A stretch of 64,000 bases of DNA from Candidatus Saccharimonadota bacterium (GTDB taxonomy: Bacteria; Patescibacteriota; Saccharimonadia; Saccharimonadales; Saccharimonadaceae), in the NCBI GenBank assembly GCA_017524405.1, contig JAFWSJ010000015.1, positions 62,001-126,000 on the forward strand, read 5' to 3'. The notes beneath the pieces are model-generated. The model did no database searches and was not told where the DNA came from. It saw only the letters and a list, made by a program, of their open reading frames with translations. This document shows, piece by piece, positions 7,705 to 16,630 of the stretch (positions are counted from its first letter, which is position 1; each line of letters starts with the position of its first letter). The translations under genes and the position numbers were made by a program.

Positions 7705-9411
7705 ATGAATAAAACGTCGATTGATGGGCTAAAGCGTAAATCTACTCCGGTTAATAGCAAAAAAGCTACTAAACGTAGCGCTTCTAATGCTTTCGAAGCC
7801 CCAACCACGCGCCTGGAAATTAAAGAGCGTGCTGCATCGAGTCGCATCCAGGAGGCCAAGGCAGTAGAGAAAACCATCAACGACGATAGAGAACAAGCAA
7901 TAAAGGATTTTTTCAACGAAGTGAAGGACGTTAATCCCACAGATTTAACTGAGGTTCCAAAAAAGGAACGCAAGAAGGAAAAGAAGAAAAAACAGAAAAA
8001 GCACAAAGTGCTTAAGCGTGTGATTATTATCATTTTGATCCTTCTTCTTGGTGCCGGTATTGCGGTTTACGCCTACTTTAATGATTTTGTCGCAAAGATT
8101 ACCGATGGCGGTAGCCTCCTCGGCTTAATCTTCTCTGATCCAGATACGCCGCTCGCAAAAGATGAATATGGCCGCACGAATGTCCTTATCTTTGGCACAG
8201 AGGGCTACAATATGGACGACCCAAATTATGATGGTGGTTTCCTTACTGACTCCATGATGCTCCTCAGTATTAATCAGGACAATGGTGACGCGAAGGCGAT
8301 TAGCTTGCCGCGCGACCTCAAGGCCACTCGTACCTGTACTTCTACGAGCAAGTTCAACGAGATCTATTATTGCGAATACAGCAAAGCAGACATGAAGTCT
8401 GACGATAGCAAGAAGGAATGGGAAAAGAAGGCCGCACATAAGCTTTCTGACGCCTTCGAGCAGGTTCTTGGCGTATCGGTTCAGTATCGCGTCCACGCCA
8501 ACTGGGCTGCTGTAATTCAGATCGTTGAAGCAATTGGCGGCATCGACGTCGTCTTTACTTATGGCGACCAAACCTGGGACGGCGAAGAAACCGTTATTAA
8601 GACTACAAGCCCGAAGGGTCTCGGCGACCTCAACCACCGCAAGAAATATAACTTCGAATATCCAAACGGCCAAGCTATTCATCTCGATGGCACGCAGGCC
8701 CTAGCGGTTGCTCGTACGCGCAACGCTTACGGTGGCTATGGTGCAGGGAACGGCAACTTTAGCCGCGAGTATTTCCAGCAGCGCATTATTGAGGCAATCG
8801 TCTCGAAGGCCCGTAAGAAGAACCTCTTCGGCGATTTGATGGCGGTTATGAAGATCAAGGATGCCATCGGCGATAATATCCGCACAGACTTCAAAGATAC
8901 CGAGATTAAGACGCTCGTGAAGCTTGGCGGCACCATTAACTTTACTGCGCTTGAAACCATCTCTCTCTTCGATACTAACGATAAGCCGGCTCCTCTCATG
9001 AAGACCGCAAACATCAATGGTATTTCCTACGTCATTCCTTCAGCCGGCGTAAACAGCTATGGCGCAATCCATACTTACATCAAGCGCAAGTTTACCGCGG
9101 CGCCGTTTACTTCTGAAAACGCCCAGATTGTTGTCTTAAACGCTACCGCTTCGAATGGTATCGCAAACAAAGAAAAGACCGAGCTTGAAGATGACGGCTA
9201 CATCGTCAGCTCTATCGGCAATGCGCCGAATGACCAGAGCGGTTTCGACGGAGTTCGCGTCTTCCAAAAGAATGCAAAGCTCGAAAAAACTGCCGCAGCC
9301 CTCAAGGATCTCTACAAAGTTGACTTGTCCTCCGAAATTCCAGAAAGCCTGGCAAACTACGAAGCCGACTTTATTGTGATTATCGGCAACGGGTACAAGC
9401 ACCCTAAATAA
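7705..9411 (+). CDS. LytR-CpsA-Psr (LCP) family cell-wall polymer ligase
   Basis: 568 residues. LCP enzymes transfer lipid-linked glycopolymers to peptidoglycan. A long basic cytoplasmic region (about 1-105) precedes one membrane helix (IIIILILLLGAGIAVYAYF). The LCP domain follows: LIFGTEG, LTDSMMLLSINQDNGDAKAISLPRDL with the DS and R of the pyrophosphate site, VHANWAAVIQIVEAIGG, and AVARTRN with catalytic-type Arg. A LytR_C-like domain is at residues about 465-560 (AQIVVLNATASNGIANK). It opens the polysaccharide cluster with its own leaderless promoter and likely attaches that polymer to the wall. Confidence 0.9.
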   Translation: MNKTSIDGLKRKSTPVNSKKATKRSASNAFEAPTTRLEIKERAASSRIQEAKAVEKTINDDREQAIKDFFNEVKDVNPTDLTEVPKKERKKEKKKKQKKHKVLKRVIIIILILLLGAGIAVYAYFNDFVAKITDGGSLLGLIFSDPDTPLAKDEYGRTNVLIFGTEGYNMDDPNYDGGFLTDSMMLLSINQDNGDAKAISLPRDLKATRTCTSTSKFNEIYYCEYSKADMKSDDSKKEWEKKAAHKLSDAFEQVLGVSVQYRVHANWAAVIQIVEAIGGIDVVFTYGDQTWDGEETVIKTTSPKGLGDLNHRKKYNFEYPNGQAIHLDGTQALAVARTRNAYGGYGAGNGNFSREYFQQRIIEAIVSKARKKNLFGDLMAVMKIKDAIGDNIRTDFKDTEIKTLVKLGGTINFTALETISLFDTNDKPAPLMKTANINGISYVIPSAGVNSYGAIHTYIKRKFTAAPFTSENAQIVVLNATASNGIANKEKTELEDDGYIVSSIGNAPNDQSGFDGVRVFQKNAKLEKTAAALKDLYKVDLSSEIPESLANYEADFIVIIGNGYKHPK

Positions 9412-9416
9412 GCTGA

Positions 9417-9422
9417 TATAAT
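9417..9422 (+). promoter_or_regulatory. Leaderless promoter of galE
   Basis: Extended -10 TGA-TATAAT; 6 nt separate it from the ATG at 9429. It lies in the 17-bp gap after the LCP stop codon. Confidence 0.8.
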
Positions 9423-9428
9423 AGAGAT

Positions 9429-10433
9429 ATGAAGAAAATATTAGCAACTGGTGGCACCGGTTATATTGGCTCGCATACCGTAATTGAGCTAATTAACGAC
9501 GGCTACGAAGTAGACATCATTGATAATCTTTTTAATAGCAAAATTACCGTTCTTGATCAGATCGAAAAAATCACTGGTAAGAGGCCAACTTTCTTCCAGG
9601 CCGACTTGCTCGATGAGGCTAAGCTCGACGAAATTTTCCGCGACGGCCACTATGACACCGTTATTCACTTTGCAGGCCTAAAGGCGGTTGGCGAATCGGT
9701 CGAAAAACCGCTCGAATACTACCATAACAATATCACTGGGACCGTCTATCTCCTCGAAGCAATGAAGAAGTATGGCGTCCATGAGATCGTCTTCTCGTCT
9801 TCCGCTACCGTCTATGGTGTTCAGGACAATCCTGAGTTTGTCGAAACGATGACGACGGGCATGAATCTTACCAACCCATACGGCCGCACGAAGTATTTCA
9901 TTGAAGAAATCATGAAGGATTATGCGATTGCCGATCCTGAATTTAAGGCAACCCTCCTTCGCTATTTCAATCCAATTGGCGCCCACGAATCTGGTCTTAT
10001 TGGTGAAGACCCAAACGGCATCCCAAACAACCTCATGCCAATTATTATGTGCGTCGCAGAAGGACGCATTGATAAGCTTCATATTTATGGCGATGATTAT
10101 CCGACCGCTGACGGCACTTGCCGCCGCGATTACATCCACGTTGTCGACCTCGCAAAGGGTCACGTTGCTGCAATTGAGCACATGAAGAATGGCGTCGAGA
10201 TTTATAACCTCGGCACCGGCACGCCAACTTCCGTTAAAGAAATGGTGGCCGCATTTGAAAAAGCCAGCGGCAAAGAATTGCCGTGTGAAATTACTGGCCG
10301 TCGTGCTGGCGATCTCGCTGAGATGTGGGCAAATGCCGACAAGGCGAAACGTGAGCTCGGCTGGCAAACTACGCTCAACGTTGATGATGCAATGCGCGAT
10401 ACGATTAACTATTTAAATAAGGTAAAGGAATAA
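9429..10433 (+). CDS. galE: UDP-glucose 4-epimerase
   Basis: 334 residues, normal length. Converts UDP-glucose and UDP-galactose using bound NAD. The Rossmann motif GGTGYIGSHT is at residues 7-16; the catalytic set SSSATVYG and NPYGRTK (Tyr-x-x-x-Lys) is in order; RRDYIHVVDLAKGH and the C-terminal GxRAGD segment are typical of GalE. With Glf downstream it should feed UDP-galactopyranose into UDP-galactofuranose; GalU at 28415 supplies UDP-glucose. The next gene begins 1 bp after its stop. Confidence 0.95.
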   Translation: MKKILATGGTGYIGSHTVIELINDGYEVDIIDNLFNSKITVLDQIEKITGKRPTFFQADLLDEAKLDEIFRDGHYDTVIHFAGLKAVGESVEKPLEYYHNNITGTVYLLEAMKKYGVHEIVFSSSATVYGVQDNPEFVETMTTGMNLTNPYGRTKYFIEEIMKDYAIADPEFKATLLRYFNPIGAHESGLIGEDPNGIPNNLMPIIMCVAEGRIDKLHIYGDDYPTADGTCRRDYIHVVDLAKGHVAAIEHMKNGVEIYNLGTGTPTSVKEMVAAFEKASGKELPCEITGRRAGDLAEMWANADKAKRELGWQTTLNVDDAMRDTINYLNKVKE

Positions 10434-10434
10434 T

Positions 10435-11007
10435 ATGACAAAGACTAAATTTACATTCAGAAATTATCTCAAGGCACTAAAAGATGCTTGGATTGTTCTC
10501 GTAATCTTCTTTGTGCTTGGTGCCGGTGCTGGTGCATTTGTCGCCTTCAAAAAGCCGGTCATGTATGTTTCGACTTCGAAGATCGCCGTCTACAATTCAG
10601 CCGTAGATAACGGCGCCGTTACCTCGCCATATACTCAGATTGCAGAATATCTAGCTAGCAAAAAGCTTCTTTCCGAAGTCGATGATGCTATCGGCATCGA
10701 AGAAATTCCAGACTATACCGTTGAAGAATTGCCGCGCGGCATCTTTACGATTTCTGTCACCGCGAAGGACGCAGATACCGCAAAGAAGTTTGCTGGCCTT
10801 ATCGTAAATGACTCGATGCGCATTCTCGCTGGCGTTCTCGGGAATACTGAGGACTATCGCATCACGACTCTCGAAGAAGCTAGCGAAGGCGCTCCTACTG
10901 TCACAAATAAAACGCGCATTCTATACCTAGCAATTGCTTCGCTCGGCGCGCTCATTATTGCCGCAATCGGCGTCTTCGTTAAATTCGACTATAGCTCGGA
11001 GAAATAA
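10435..11007 (+). CDS. Wzz/CpsC-like polysaccharide chain-length protein
   Basis: 190 residues. Two membrane helices flank an extracytoplasmic domain: one near residues 18-38 (AWIVLVIFFVLGAGAGAFVAF), one near 161-180. The domain carries a YVSTSKIAVYN segment typical of polysaccharide co-polymerases. No tyrosine-kinase domain is fused and none is seen nearby. It is in an operon with galE (1 bp gap, AAGGA ahead of ATG) and overlaps the next glycosyltransferase by one base. It probably sets polymer length. Confidence 0.8.
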   Translation: MTKTKFTFRNYLKALKDAWIVLVIFFVLGAGAGAFVAFKKPVMYVSTSKIAVYNSAVDNGAVTSPYTQIAEYLASKKLLSEVDDAIGIEEIPDYTVEELPRGIFTISVTAKDADTAKKFAGLIVNDSMRILAGVLGNTEDYRITTLEEASEGAPTVTNKTRILYLAIASLGALIIAAIGVFVKFDYSSEK

Positions 11008-12011
11008 TGGCTACCGACAAGAAGATTCTCTCGATCGTCGTTGCCGCCTATAATCGCGGCAGTATGATTGATGATTGTTTGAAGTCTTTTTGTAACGATA
11101 AAATCATCAACGATATTGAAGTTATCGTTGTTGACGACGGCTCGACTGACGATACTGCGAAGCGTACTGAAAAATACTGCAAGAAGTATCCGAAATCCAT
11201 CAAGCTAATTCACCAAGAAAACGCCGGCGCAGGTGCCGCTACAAATACCGGCATTAAGCATGCTACTGGCAAATATCTTCGCCTCGTGGACGGTGATGAC
11301 TGGGTAAATACCAAAGACTTCGTTAAGCTCGTCGAGTATTTGAAAGACATTGATGTCGACGTAGTGTTTACGAACTACGTTCAGTATCATGACGTAAAGA
11401 AAAAAGAACTTGATCCGGTCAAAATTATCGACATGCCGACCGGCAAAAAGTTTAATTTTGACGAATACTGGTATCGTTACAATCCTCCGATTCGTATGCA
11501 TCACTCGACTTTCCGTACGAGCATCGTTAAAAAACACGTAAAACTCGACAACGGCTATTACACAGATGCGCAATATACTTTCTATCCGACTCCATATATT
11601 CAGACTGCTATCTACTATGATTTAAATATTTATATTTATCGCGTGGCGGTAGCCGGGCAGAGCATTAGTCCAGACAAAATGCGCGCCAATCGTGGTCGCC
11701 ATCATGAAATCCTCGAGCACATCCTAGAGTTTTACGAAGAAGTGTCTCCGAAGCTCACGCCGAACGTCCATCATTATCTCGCACTACAAATATCGGGCTT
11801 CATTATTAACCATTTTGACTTCATTCTTCTTGCTCACGAGAAGCATATGGCGCGCGATGTAAAACAACTATTCAAAATGATTCAGAAAAAATATCCAAAG
11901 ATTTTTAAAGAGCTAAAGGAAGACAAAAAATATCGCGTCACTCTTGGTGGCAACGCGATACTAGTTCATCTTTTTGCGTTTTATCTAAAGAAACGCTACA
12001 AGCACTTATAA
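11007..12011 (+). CDS. GT2 family glycosyltransferase
   Basis: 334 residues. GT-A fold features: LSIVVAAYNRGSMI at the N-terminus, VIVVDDGSTDDT, and LRLVDGDDWV as the metal-binding DxD. Transfers a sugar from a nucleotide donor to a growing glycan on the cytoplasmic membrane face. It is the last rightward gene of the galE run; its start overlaps the Wzz-like stop, with GGAG as Shine-Dalgarno core. The 3' end overlaps that of the convergent glycosyltransferase by 6 bp. Donor and acceptor cannot be read from sequence. Confidence 0.87.
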   Translation: MATDKKILSIVVAAYNRGSMIDDCLKSFCNDKIINDIEVIVVDDGSTDDTAKRTEKYCKKYPKSIKLIHQENAGAGAATNTGIKHATGKYLRLVDGDDWVNTKDFVKLVEYLKDIDVDVVFTNYVQYHDVKKKELDPVKIIDMPTGKKFNFDEYWYRYNPPIRMHHSTFRTSIVKKHVKLDNGYYTDAQYTFYPTPYIQTAIYYDLNIYIYRVAVAGQSISPDKMRANRGRHHEILEHILEFYEEVSPKLTPNVHHYLALQISGFIINHFDFILLAHEKHMARDVKQLFKMIQKKYPKIFKELKEDKKYRVTLGGNAILVHLFAFYLKKRYKHL

Positions 12012-12911
12012 TTTTTCAATCTTCGGGTTGAAGAACATGCCCTGGAAATAGCCCTTGTTTAGCGTGTGGAGGCGCTTCAGGCGCTTATTTTCTGCGCGGA
12101 CAAGAATATTCCAGACAAATGCGAAGTAGAGGTATTTGCGGCGCATTTTATCTTTTTTCTTGCCATACTTGCGAATAACGTAACCCTGGTTGCGGTAATC
12201 ATAATAGCAACGCTTGATGCGCTCGGCAGGGCATTCGACGATACTAGCATTTGAATTGACTGCCATTTTGTGCGTAACAAACGAATTAACGACCATATAT
12301 GGCTGCGCAAACTGGCGCATGCGGAGACAATATTCCCAGTCGTCGCCGTAAATGAAAAAATCCTTAATAGGAAGGCCAGCCTTTTTGACAATCTTCGTAT
12401 TTGCGAAGAAGGAAACAAAGGTCGAAGTTTCGATTGGCACAATCTCTTTCTTGAAGAGGCTATATTTGTCATGCCAACCATGCTCGTCAAATTTAGGGAT
12501 ATTCATCGCGCAGAGACCGCCGTCGGTCCACTTAACGAGACCGGCGAGGAAAGAGAAGTCGTCCTTAAGGAAAGCAGCCTTATCTACGAGTACTTTGAGC
12601 GCGTTCTTGTCGTCGGCAATCGTGTCGTCGTCCATGAGCCAAAGATAATCGTAGCCGCGTTTCATCGCTTCGCGTACGCCGAAGTTGAAACCACCGGCGC
12701 CGCCCATATTCTTGCCGGTATTGAAGTAAAATACTTTTTTATCGTCGATTAACTTTTCGATGTATTCTTTTGTGCCATCAGTGCTGGCATTGTCGATAAT
12801 AAGGATTTCTTGGTTCTTATAGCTTTGCGCCAAAAGGTTTTCGATGCATTCTTTGAGCATCTTTTTGCGGTTAAACGTCACTACAATAGTGCCTACGGTC
12901 TTACTGGTCAT
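12006..12911 (-). CDS. GT2 glycosyltransferase, GlfT-like (possible galactofuranosyltransferase)
   Basis: 301 residues counted from the ATG at 12911, chosen because a minus-strand TATAAT ends 7 nt before it; 22 extra upstream codons would begin above the promoter. Motifs: TIVVTFNRKKML, ILIIDNASTDGT, GGAGGFNFGV, and LWLMDDDT as the metal site. The DDD and the GGxGGxxxG element recall the rhamnosyl/galactofuranosyltransferase branch of GT2. With glf and galE in the cluster, a galactofuranose donor is a reasonable inference. Its promoter is divergent from that of the flippase gene. Confidence 0.82.
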   Translation of the reverse strand: MTSKTVGTIVVTFNRKKMLKECIENLLAQSYKNQEILIIDNASTDGTKEYIEKLIDDKKVFYFNTGKNMGGAGGFNFGVREAMKRGYDYLWLMDDDTIADDKNALKVLVDKAAFLKDDFSFLAGLVKWTDGGLCAMNIPKFDEHGWHDKYSLFKKEIVPIETSTFVSFFANTKIVKKAGLPIKDFFIYGDDWEYCLRMRQFAQPYMVVNSFVTHKMAVNSNASIVECPAERIKRCYYDYRNQGYVIRKYGKKKDKMRRKYLYFAFVWNILVRAENKRLKRLHTLNKGYFQGMFFNPKIEKL

Positions 12912-12918
12912 ACCCCTT

Positions 12919-12945
12919 ATTATAACAGCTAGGCTATGGTAAAAT
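12919..12945. promoter_or_regulatory. Divergent promoters of GlfT-like gene and flippase
   Basis: Minus-strand TATAAT (12919-12924) lies 7 nt before the start at 12911; plus-strand TAAAAT (12940-12945) lies 12 nt before the start at 12958. Both are packed into a 46-bp gap. Confidence 0.7.
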
Positions 12946-12957
12946 AAGAGAATATAA

Positions 12958-14418
12958 ATGAAGCCAAAAAGTATCAAGAAAAACTACATTTATAACCTCA
13001 TCTACCAGATACTTGTAGTTATCATCCCGCTTATTACCGCACCATACCTCGCTCGCGTGCTTGGCGTTGAAGGCGTCGGTATTTATTCCTATACCTTGTC
13101 GAATGTATCCTACTTCATTTTGGCGGCCAATATTGGAATTGCCAGCTTCGGTCAGCGCGAAATTGCGATGCATCGCGACGATCGCAAGAAGTATACGAAG
13201 ATTTTTTGGAACCTCTATAGCTATCAGCTCTTGATCGGCTTTATCTCAATTGCATGCTACGTGACGTATGCGCTCCTATTCAGCAAATACTCGCTCTTCC
13301 AGGGTGTCCTAACTATTAACTTGCTCGCAGCGGTTATTGACTGTACATGGCTCTTCCAAGGGCTTGAGGAATACAAGAGCATCTCGATTCGCAACATTCT
13401 CACGAAGCTCTTCTTCACGCTCGCCATTTTCCTCTTCGTGCATACTCCGGACGACTTAATTATCTACATCGTATTGAATGGCGCCTCCTGTATGCTTTCA
13501 GCTACCATCATGTGGATCAGTTACAGAAAAGTTGCCGACAAGCGTCCGAAGCTACGCGAAATCCAAGTATTCAAATATTGGAAGGACACGATTCTATACT
13601 TCTTGCCGCAAATTGCAGTTCAGATTTACACTGTGCTCGACAAAACGATGCTGGGTCTTATTACTGGCAGCCAGGTTGAGAACGGCTATTACGAACAGTC
13701 TTATCGCATTACGAGCATCGTGATGACGCTCATCACCTCACTCAATATTGTCGTTGCGCCACGCATGGCATACCTCTACAAGAAGGGCTCCGTAGTTGAA
13801 ATAAAAGATCGTCTCGCGAAGTCGCTTCATTTTGTTTTCGCGCTGTCCGTGCCGATGACCTTGGGCCTCATCGCAGTCGGCCCGGCTTTCTCGCAATGGT
13901 TCTACGGCCCAGGCTATGAAAAAGTCCAAACTCTCATGCCGATTTGTGCGCCTATCATCTTCATTATTACGATGAGCAACTGTCTCGGCATTCAGTGCCT
14001 TTTGCCTTGCGGTAAACGCGTCCAGAACGCAATCGCTCTTTGGGTCGGGGCAGGGCTAAACCTTGTCGCAAACCTCATCCTGATTCCGCAATTTGCTAGC
14101 GTCGGCGCCGCAATTGGCACCATCATTGCTGAAACTGCAATCACAATTATGTTCATTATTTTCTCGCGCAAATATCTCAGCTTCGGTAAGATTTTGAAGG
14201 GCTTCAAAAATTACCTTATCGCTGGCATTATAATGTTTGTCGTACTCCTCGTGCTCCGCCACTACATGCCAGCTCCGACTGTTGCGAATACGCTCATCCA
14301 GACCGGTGTCGGCGTTGTCGTATATGGCATCGTACTTCTTTGTACACACGATGCATTCATTTTTGAAAACCTCTCCCTCATCGGCAATAAACTTGGACTA
14401 GTAAAAAAGAAAGGATAA
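12958..14418 (+). CDS. Polysaccharide flippase Wzx (MOP family)
   Basis: 486 residues with about 12-14 hydrophobic segments. The N-terminus NYIYNLIYQILVVIIPLIT and the APYLARVLGVEGVGIYSY segment are typical of Wzx and related O-unit flippases. It moves lipid-linked repeat units across the membrane. Located between the two glycosyltransferases and glf, completing a Wzx/Wzy-type export set with the Wzz-like protein and the polymerase at 15509. Glf follows after 2 bp, so the two are co-transcribed. Confidence 0.9.
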   Translation: MKPKSIKKNYIYNLIYQILVVIIPLITAPYLARVLGVEGVGIYSYTLSNVSYFILAANIGIASFGQREIAMHRDDRKKYTKIFWNLYSYQLLIGFISIACYVTYALLFSKYSLFQGVLTINLLAAVIDCTWLFQGLEEYKSISIRNILTKLFFTLAIFLFVHTPDDLIIYIVLNGASCMLSATIMWISYRKVADKRPKLREIQVFKYWKDTILYFLPQIAVQIYTVLDKTMLGLITGSQVENGYYEQSYRITSIVMTLITSLNIVVAPRMAYLYKKGSVVEIKDRLAKSLHFVFALSVPMTLGLIAVGPAFSQWFYGPGYEKVQTLMPICAPIIFIITMSNCLGIQCLLPCGKRVQNAIALWVGAGLNLVANLILIPQFASVGAAIGTIIAETAITIMFIIFSRKYLSFGKILKGFKNYLIAGIIMFVVLLVLRHYMPAPTVANTLIQTGVGVVVYGIVLLCTHDAFIFENLSLIGNKLGLVKKKG

Positions 14419-14420
14419 AA

Positions 14421-15512
14421 ATGTACGATTATATCATTGTGGGCGCAGGGCTATTTGGAGCAACGATTGCCTACCGCGCAAAGCAGCAGGGCAAGAAAGT
14501 GCTCGTCATCGACAAGCGTCCGCACATTGCAGGCAACGTCTACACGGAAAACGTCGAAGGCATTAACGTTCACAAATATGGCGCACATATTTTCCATACC
14601 GACTATAAGGACGTTTGGGATTTTGTAAACTCGCTCGTCGAATTTAATCGCTACACGAATTCTCCAGTTGCTCGCATTGGCAATGAAATCTACAATATGC
14701 CTTTCAACATGAATACTTTTAGCAAGATTTGGCCAGATGTCTTTACGCCAGCTGAAGCCAAGGCGCGCATCGACGAGGAGCGCCAGGAAATGGCCGGCAA
14801 AGAGCCGCAGAACCTCGAAGAGCAGGCAATCTCGCTCGTTGGCCGCAGTATCTACGAAAAGCTCATCAAAGGCTACACTGAGAAGCAGTGGCATCGTGAC
14901 TGCAAAGATCTCCCAGCAGACATTATTAAGCGCCTCCCGGTACGCTTCATTTACGACAACAACTATTTCAATGATCGCTACCAGGGCATTCCAATTGGCG
15001 GCTATACGAAGCTTGTCGAAAAAATGCTCGAGGGTGTCGAAGTTCGCCTGAATACTAACTTCTTCGACAATGCTGACGAATACCGCAAGCAGGCCAAGAC
15101 GATTGTCTATACTGGCATGATCGACGAATACTTTGGTTTTCAGTATGGTCATCTCGAATATCGTTCGCTTCGCTTCGAAACAAAGACGCTTGACGAAGAA
15201 AACTACCAAGGCTGCGCGGTCGTGAACTATACCGGCCACGAAGTCGACTACACTCGCGTCATTGAGCACAAACATTTCGAATCGACCGAGTCGCCAAAAA
15301 CCATCATCACGTTCGAATACCCAGACGATTGGGACGATCCAAAGAAAGAAGCCTACTACGTTATTAATGACGCAAAGAACAACGAGCTCGCCGAGAAGTA
15401 TCGCGCGCTCGCCGCAAAAGAACCAAACGTTATCTTTGGTGGCCGTCTAGCCGAGTACAAGTACTACGACATGGACGACGTCATTAAAAAAGCGCTCGAG
15501 ACCGAAATCTAA
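14421..15512 (+). CDS. glf: UDP-galactopyranose mutase
   Basis: 363 residues, normal length. A flavoenzyme that converts UDP-galactopyranose to UDP-galactofuranose. FAD motif DYIIVGAGLFGAT at the N-terminus; then HIAGNVYTE, HKYGAHIFHT and the family-typical YTEKQWHRD and RSLRFET segments. AAAGGA sits ahead of the ATG. Its presence indicates galactofuranose in the surface polymer. The 3' end overlaps the convergent polymerase gene by 4 bp. Confidence 0.95.
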   Translation: MYDYIIVGAGLFGATIAYRAKQQGKKVLVIDKRPHIAGNVYTENVEGINVHKYGAHIFHTDYKDVWDFVNSLVEFNRYTNSPVARIGNEIYNMPFNMNTFSKIWPDVFTPAEAKARIDEERQEMAGKEPQNLEEQAISLVGRSIYEKLIKGYTEKQWHRDCKDLPADIIKRLPVRFIYDNNYFNDRYQGIPIGGYTKLVEKMLEGVEVRLNTNFFDNADEYRKQAKTIVYTGMIDEYFGFQYGHLEYRSLRFETKTLDEENYQGCAVVNYTGHEVDYTRVIEHKHFESTESPKTIITFEYPDDWDDPKKEAYYVINDAKNNELAEKYRALAAKEPNVIFGGRLAEYKYYDMDDVIKKALETEI

Positions 15513-16609
15513 AGCGCGAAGTCTAGCAGCGCAATTGCGCCGAGACCAAGTATTGAATAATACAAAAGGAAATAGACCGCTGAAGAGCCAAGCACCACGG
15601 CAATTCGATGGCGGTCTTTTTCGAAGATTTGCCAAATCATTTCGACAATTGAAACGATAATAAATACCCAGAAGAGAATCGCAAGACGGCCTAGGTATGC
15701 GGAGTAAAAACCAACCGCCGAATAGACGGTACCACCGAGCAAAATGATGCCGAGATTTTTATCGCGCAAATTATTCGTGCGGCGGTAATTAATCAAGAAC
15801 ACAATCGACATCACGAGCGACAGAATAAACTTCACGTTAATAATTGAGCCGTCGGTTGCAGCAAAAGTTTCCAGATGTTTTTCTGAAATAATTCCAATAT
15901 CGCCAACCATTGCGAGCAAATGTGGATATGCCAATGCGCACGTTGCGGCCATGACGCTAAGCACGAGAATAAGGCTGCGTGTTGGAACTTTGCGTGTGAG
16001 TAGCGGCAGGAACAAAACCGGAATGAGCAAAATCGAAGAGTAGTGAAGAGAGGCCGCGAATACGGTCAGTAATATACAGAGCCAAACATTCGTTTTGCGC
16101 TTGTCGCGGAAGTTGCGGAAAATATAGCTGAGCACATAGGCCTGCACGCTCACGGCGGCAATTTGGCGCATGATGTTCAGGCTTTCTGGGAAGATGAAGA
16201 AGAGCATTGCGGTATAGAAAATCCACACGCGGCTCTTCGTGAAGTTCTTCGCGGTTGCATACAAGAAAATGAGCGTAATGAGCGCAAAAATACCAAACAT
16301 AAACGATGCGTCTAAGTGCAAAATATTGCCGAGCCTTGCAACAAGAACGATTACCGGTTCCATTGCGCCAACTAATACACGTGACCACGAAGCTTTGAAT
16401 GATTCGTTGCCGATATCCAAATAGAACTGACGATAAGTCAGCGTGTCGGTGCCGGTGCTGTAGCGAAAAGTCGCGAGAAGAAGCGGCAGCGCAATCGCCA
16501 AAATTTTCAAAGAAACCTTTTTATATTTAATGCCAAAATATGCGCAAGCGCCGGCCGTCAAAAAAGTAGTGAGATAAATAACGGCACTAATAAAAGCATC
16601 AAATTGCAT
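15509..16609 (-). CDS. EpsG/Wzy-like polysaccharide polymerase
   Basis: 366 residues, hydrophobic, about 10 membrane segments. TFRYSTGTDTLTYRQFY near residues 47-63 resembles the first outer loop of EpsG-type polymerases (RxxxGxDxxxY). Polymerises flipped repeat units on the outer face. Leaderless start at 16609, 7 nt after a TATACT box. The assignment rests on topology, the loop motif and the Wzx-Glf neighbourhood; sequence divergence in this family is high. Confidence 0.78.
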   Translation of the reverse strand: MQFDAFISAVIYLTTFLTAGACAYFGIKYKKVSLKILAIALPLLLATFRYSTGTDTLTYRQFYLDIGNESFKASWSRVLVGAMEPVIVLVARLGNILHLDASFMFGIFALITLIFLYATAKNFTKSRVWIFYTAMLFFIFPESLNIMRQIAAVSVQAYVLSYIFRNFRDKRKTNVWLCILLTVFAASLHYSSILLIPVLFLPLLTRKVPTRSLILVLSVMAATCALAYPHLLAMVGDIGIISEKHLETFAATDGSIINVKFILSLVMSIVFLINYRRTNNLRDKNLGIILLGGTVYSAVGFYSAYLGRLAILFWVFIIVSIVEMIWQIFEKDRHRIAVVLGSSAVYFLLYYSILGLGAIALLDFAL

Positions 16610-16616
16610 CTATATT

Positions 16617-16622
16617 AGTATA
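16617..16622 (-). promoter_or_regulatory. Leaderless promoter of the polymerase gene
   Basis: Minus-strand TATACT, 7 nt before the ATG at 16609, in the 21-bp gap after the lectin gene stop. Confidence 0.65.
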
Positions 16623-16630
16623 GCAACAGA

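Noticed and set aside
9678..10367. 229-codon minus-strand frame within galE
   Set aside because: Antisense shadow of a complete GalE.
14451..15275. 274-codon minus-strand frame within glf
   Set aside because: Fully antisense to Glf with all motifs intact in glf; no start signals.
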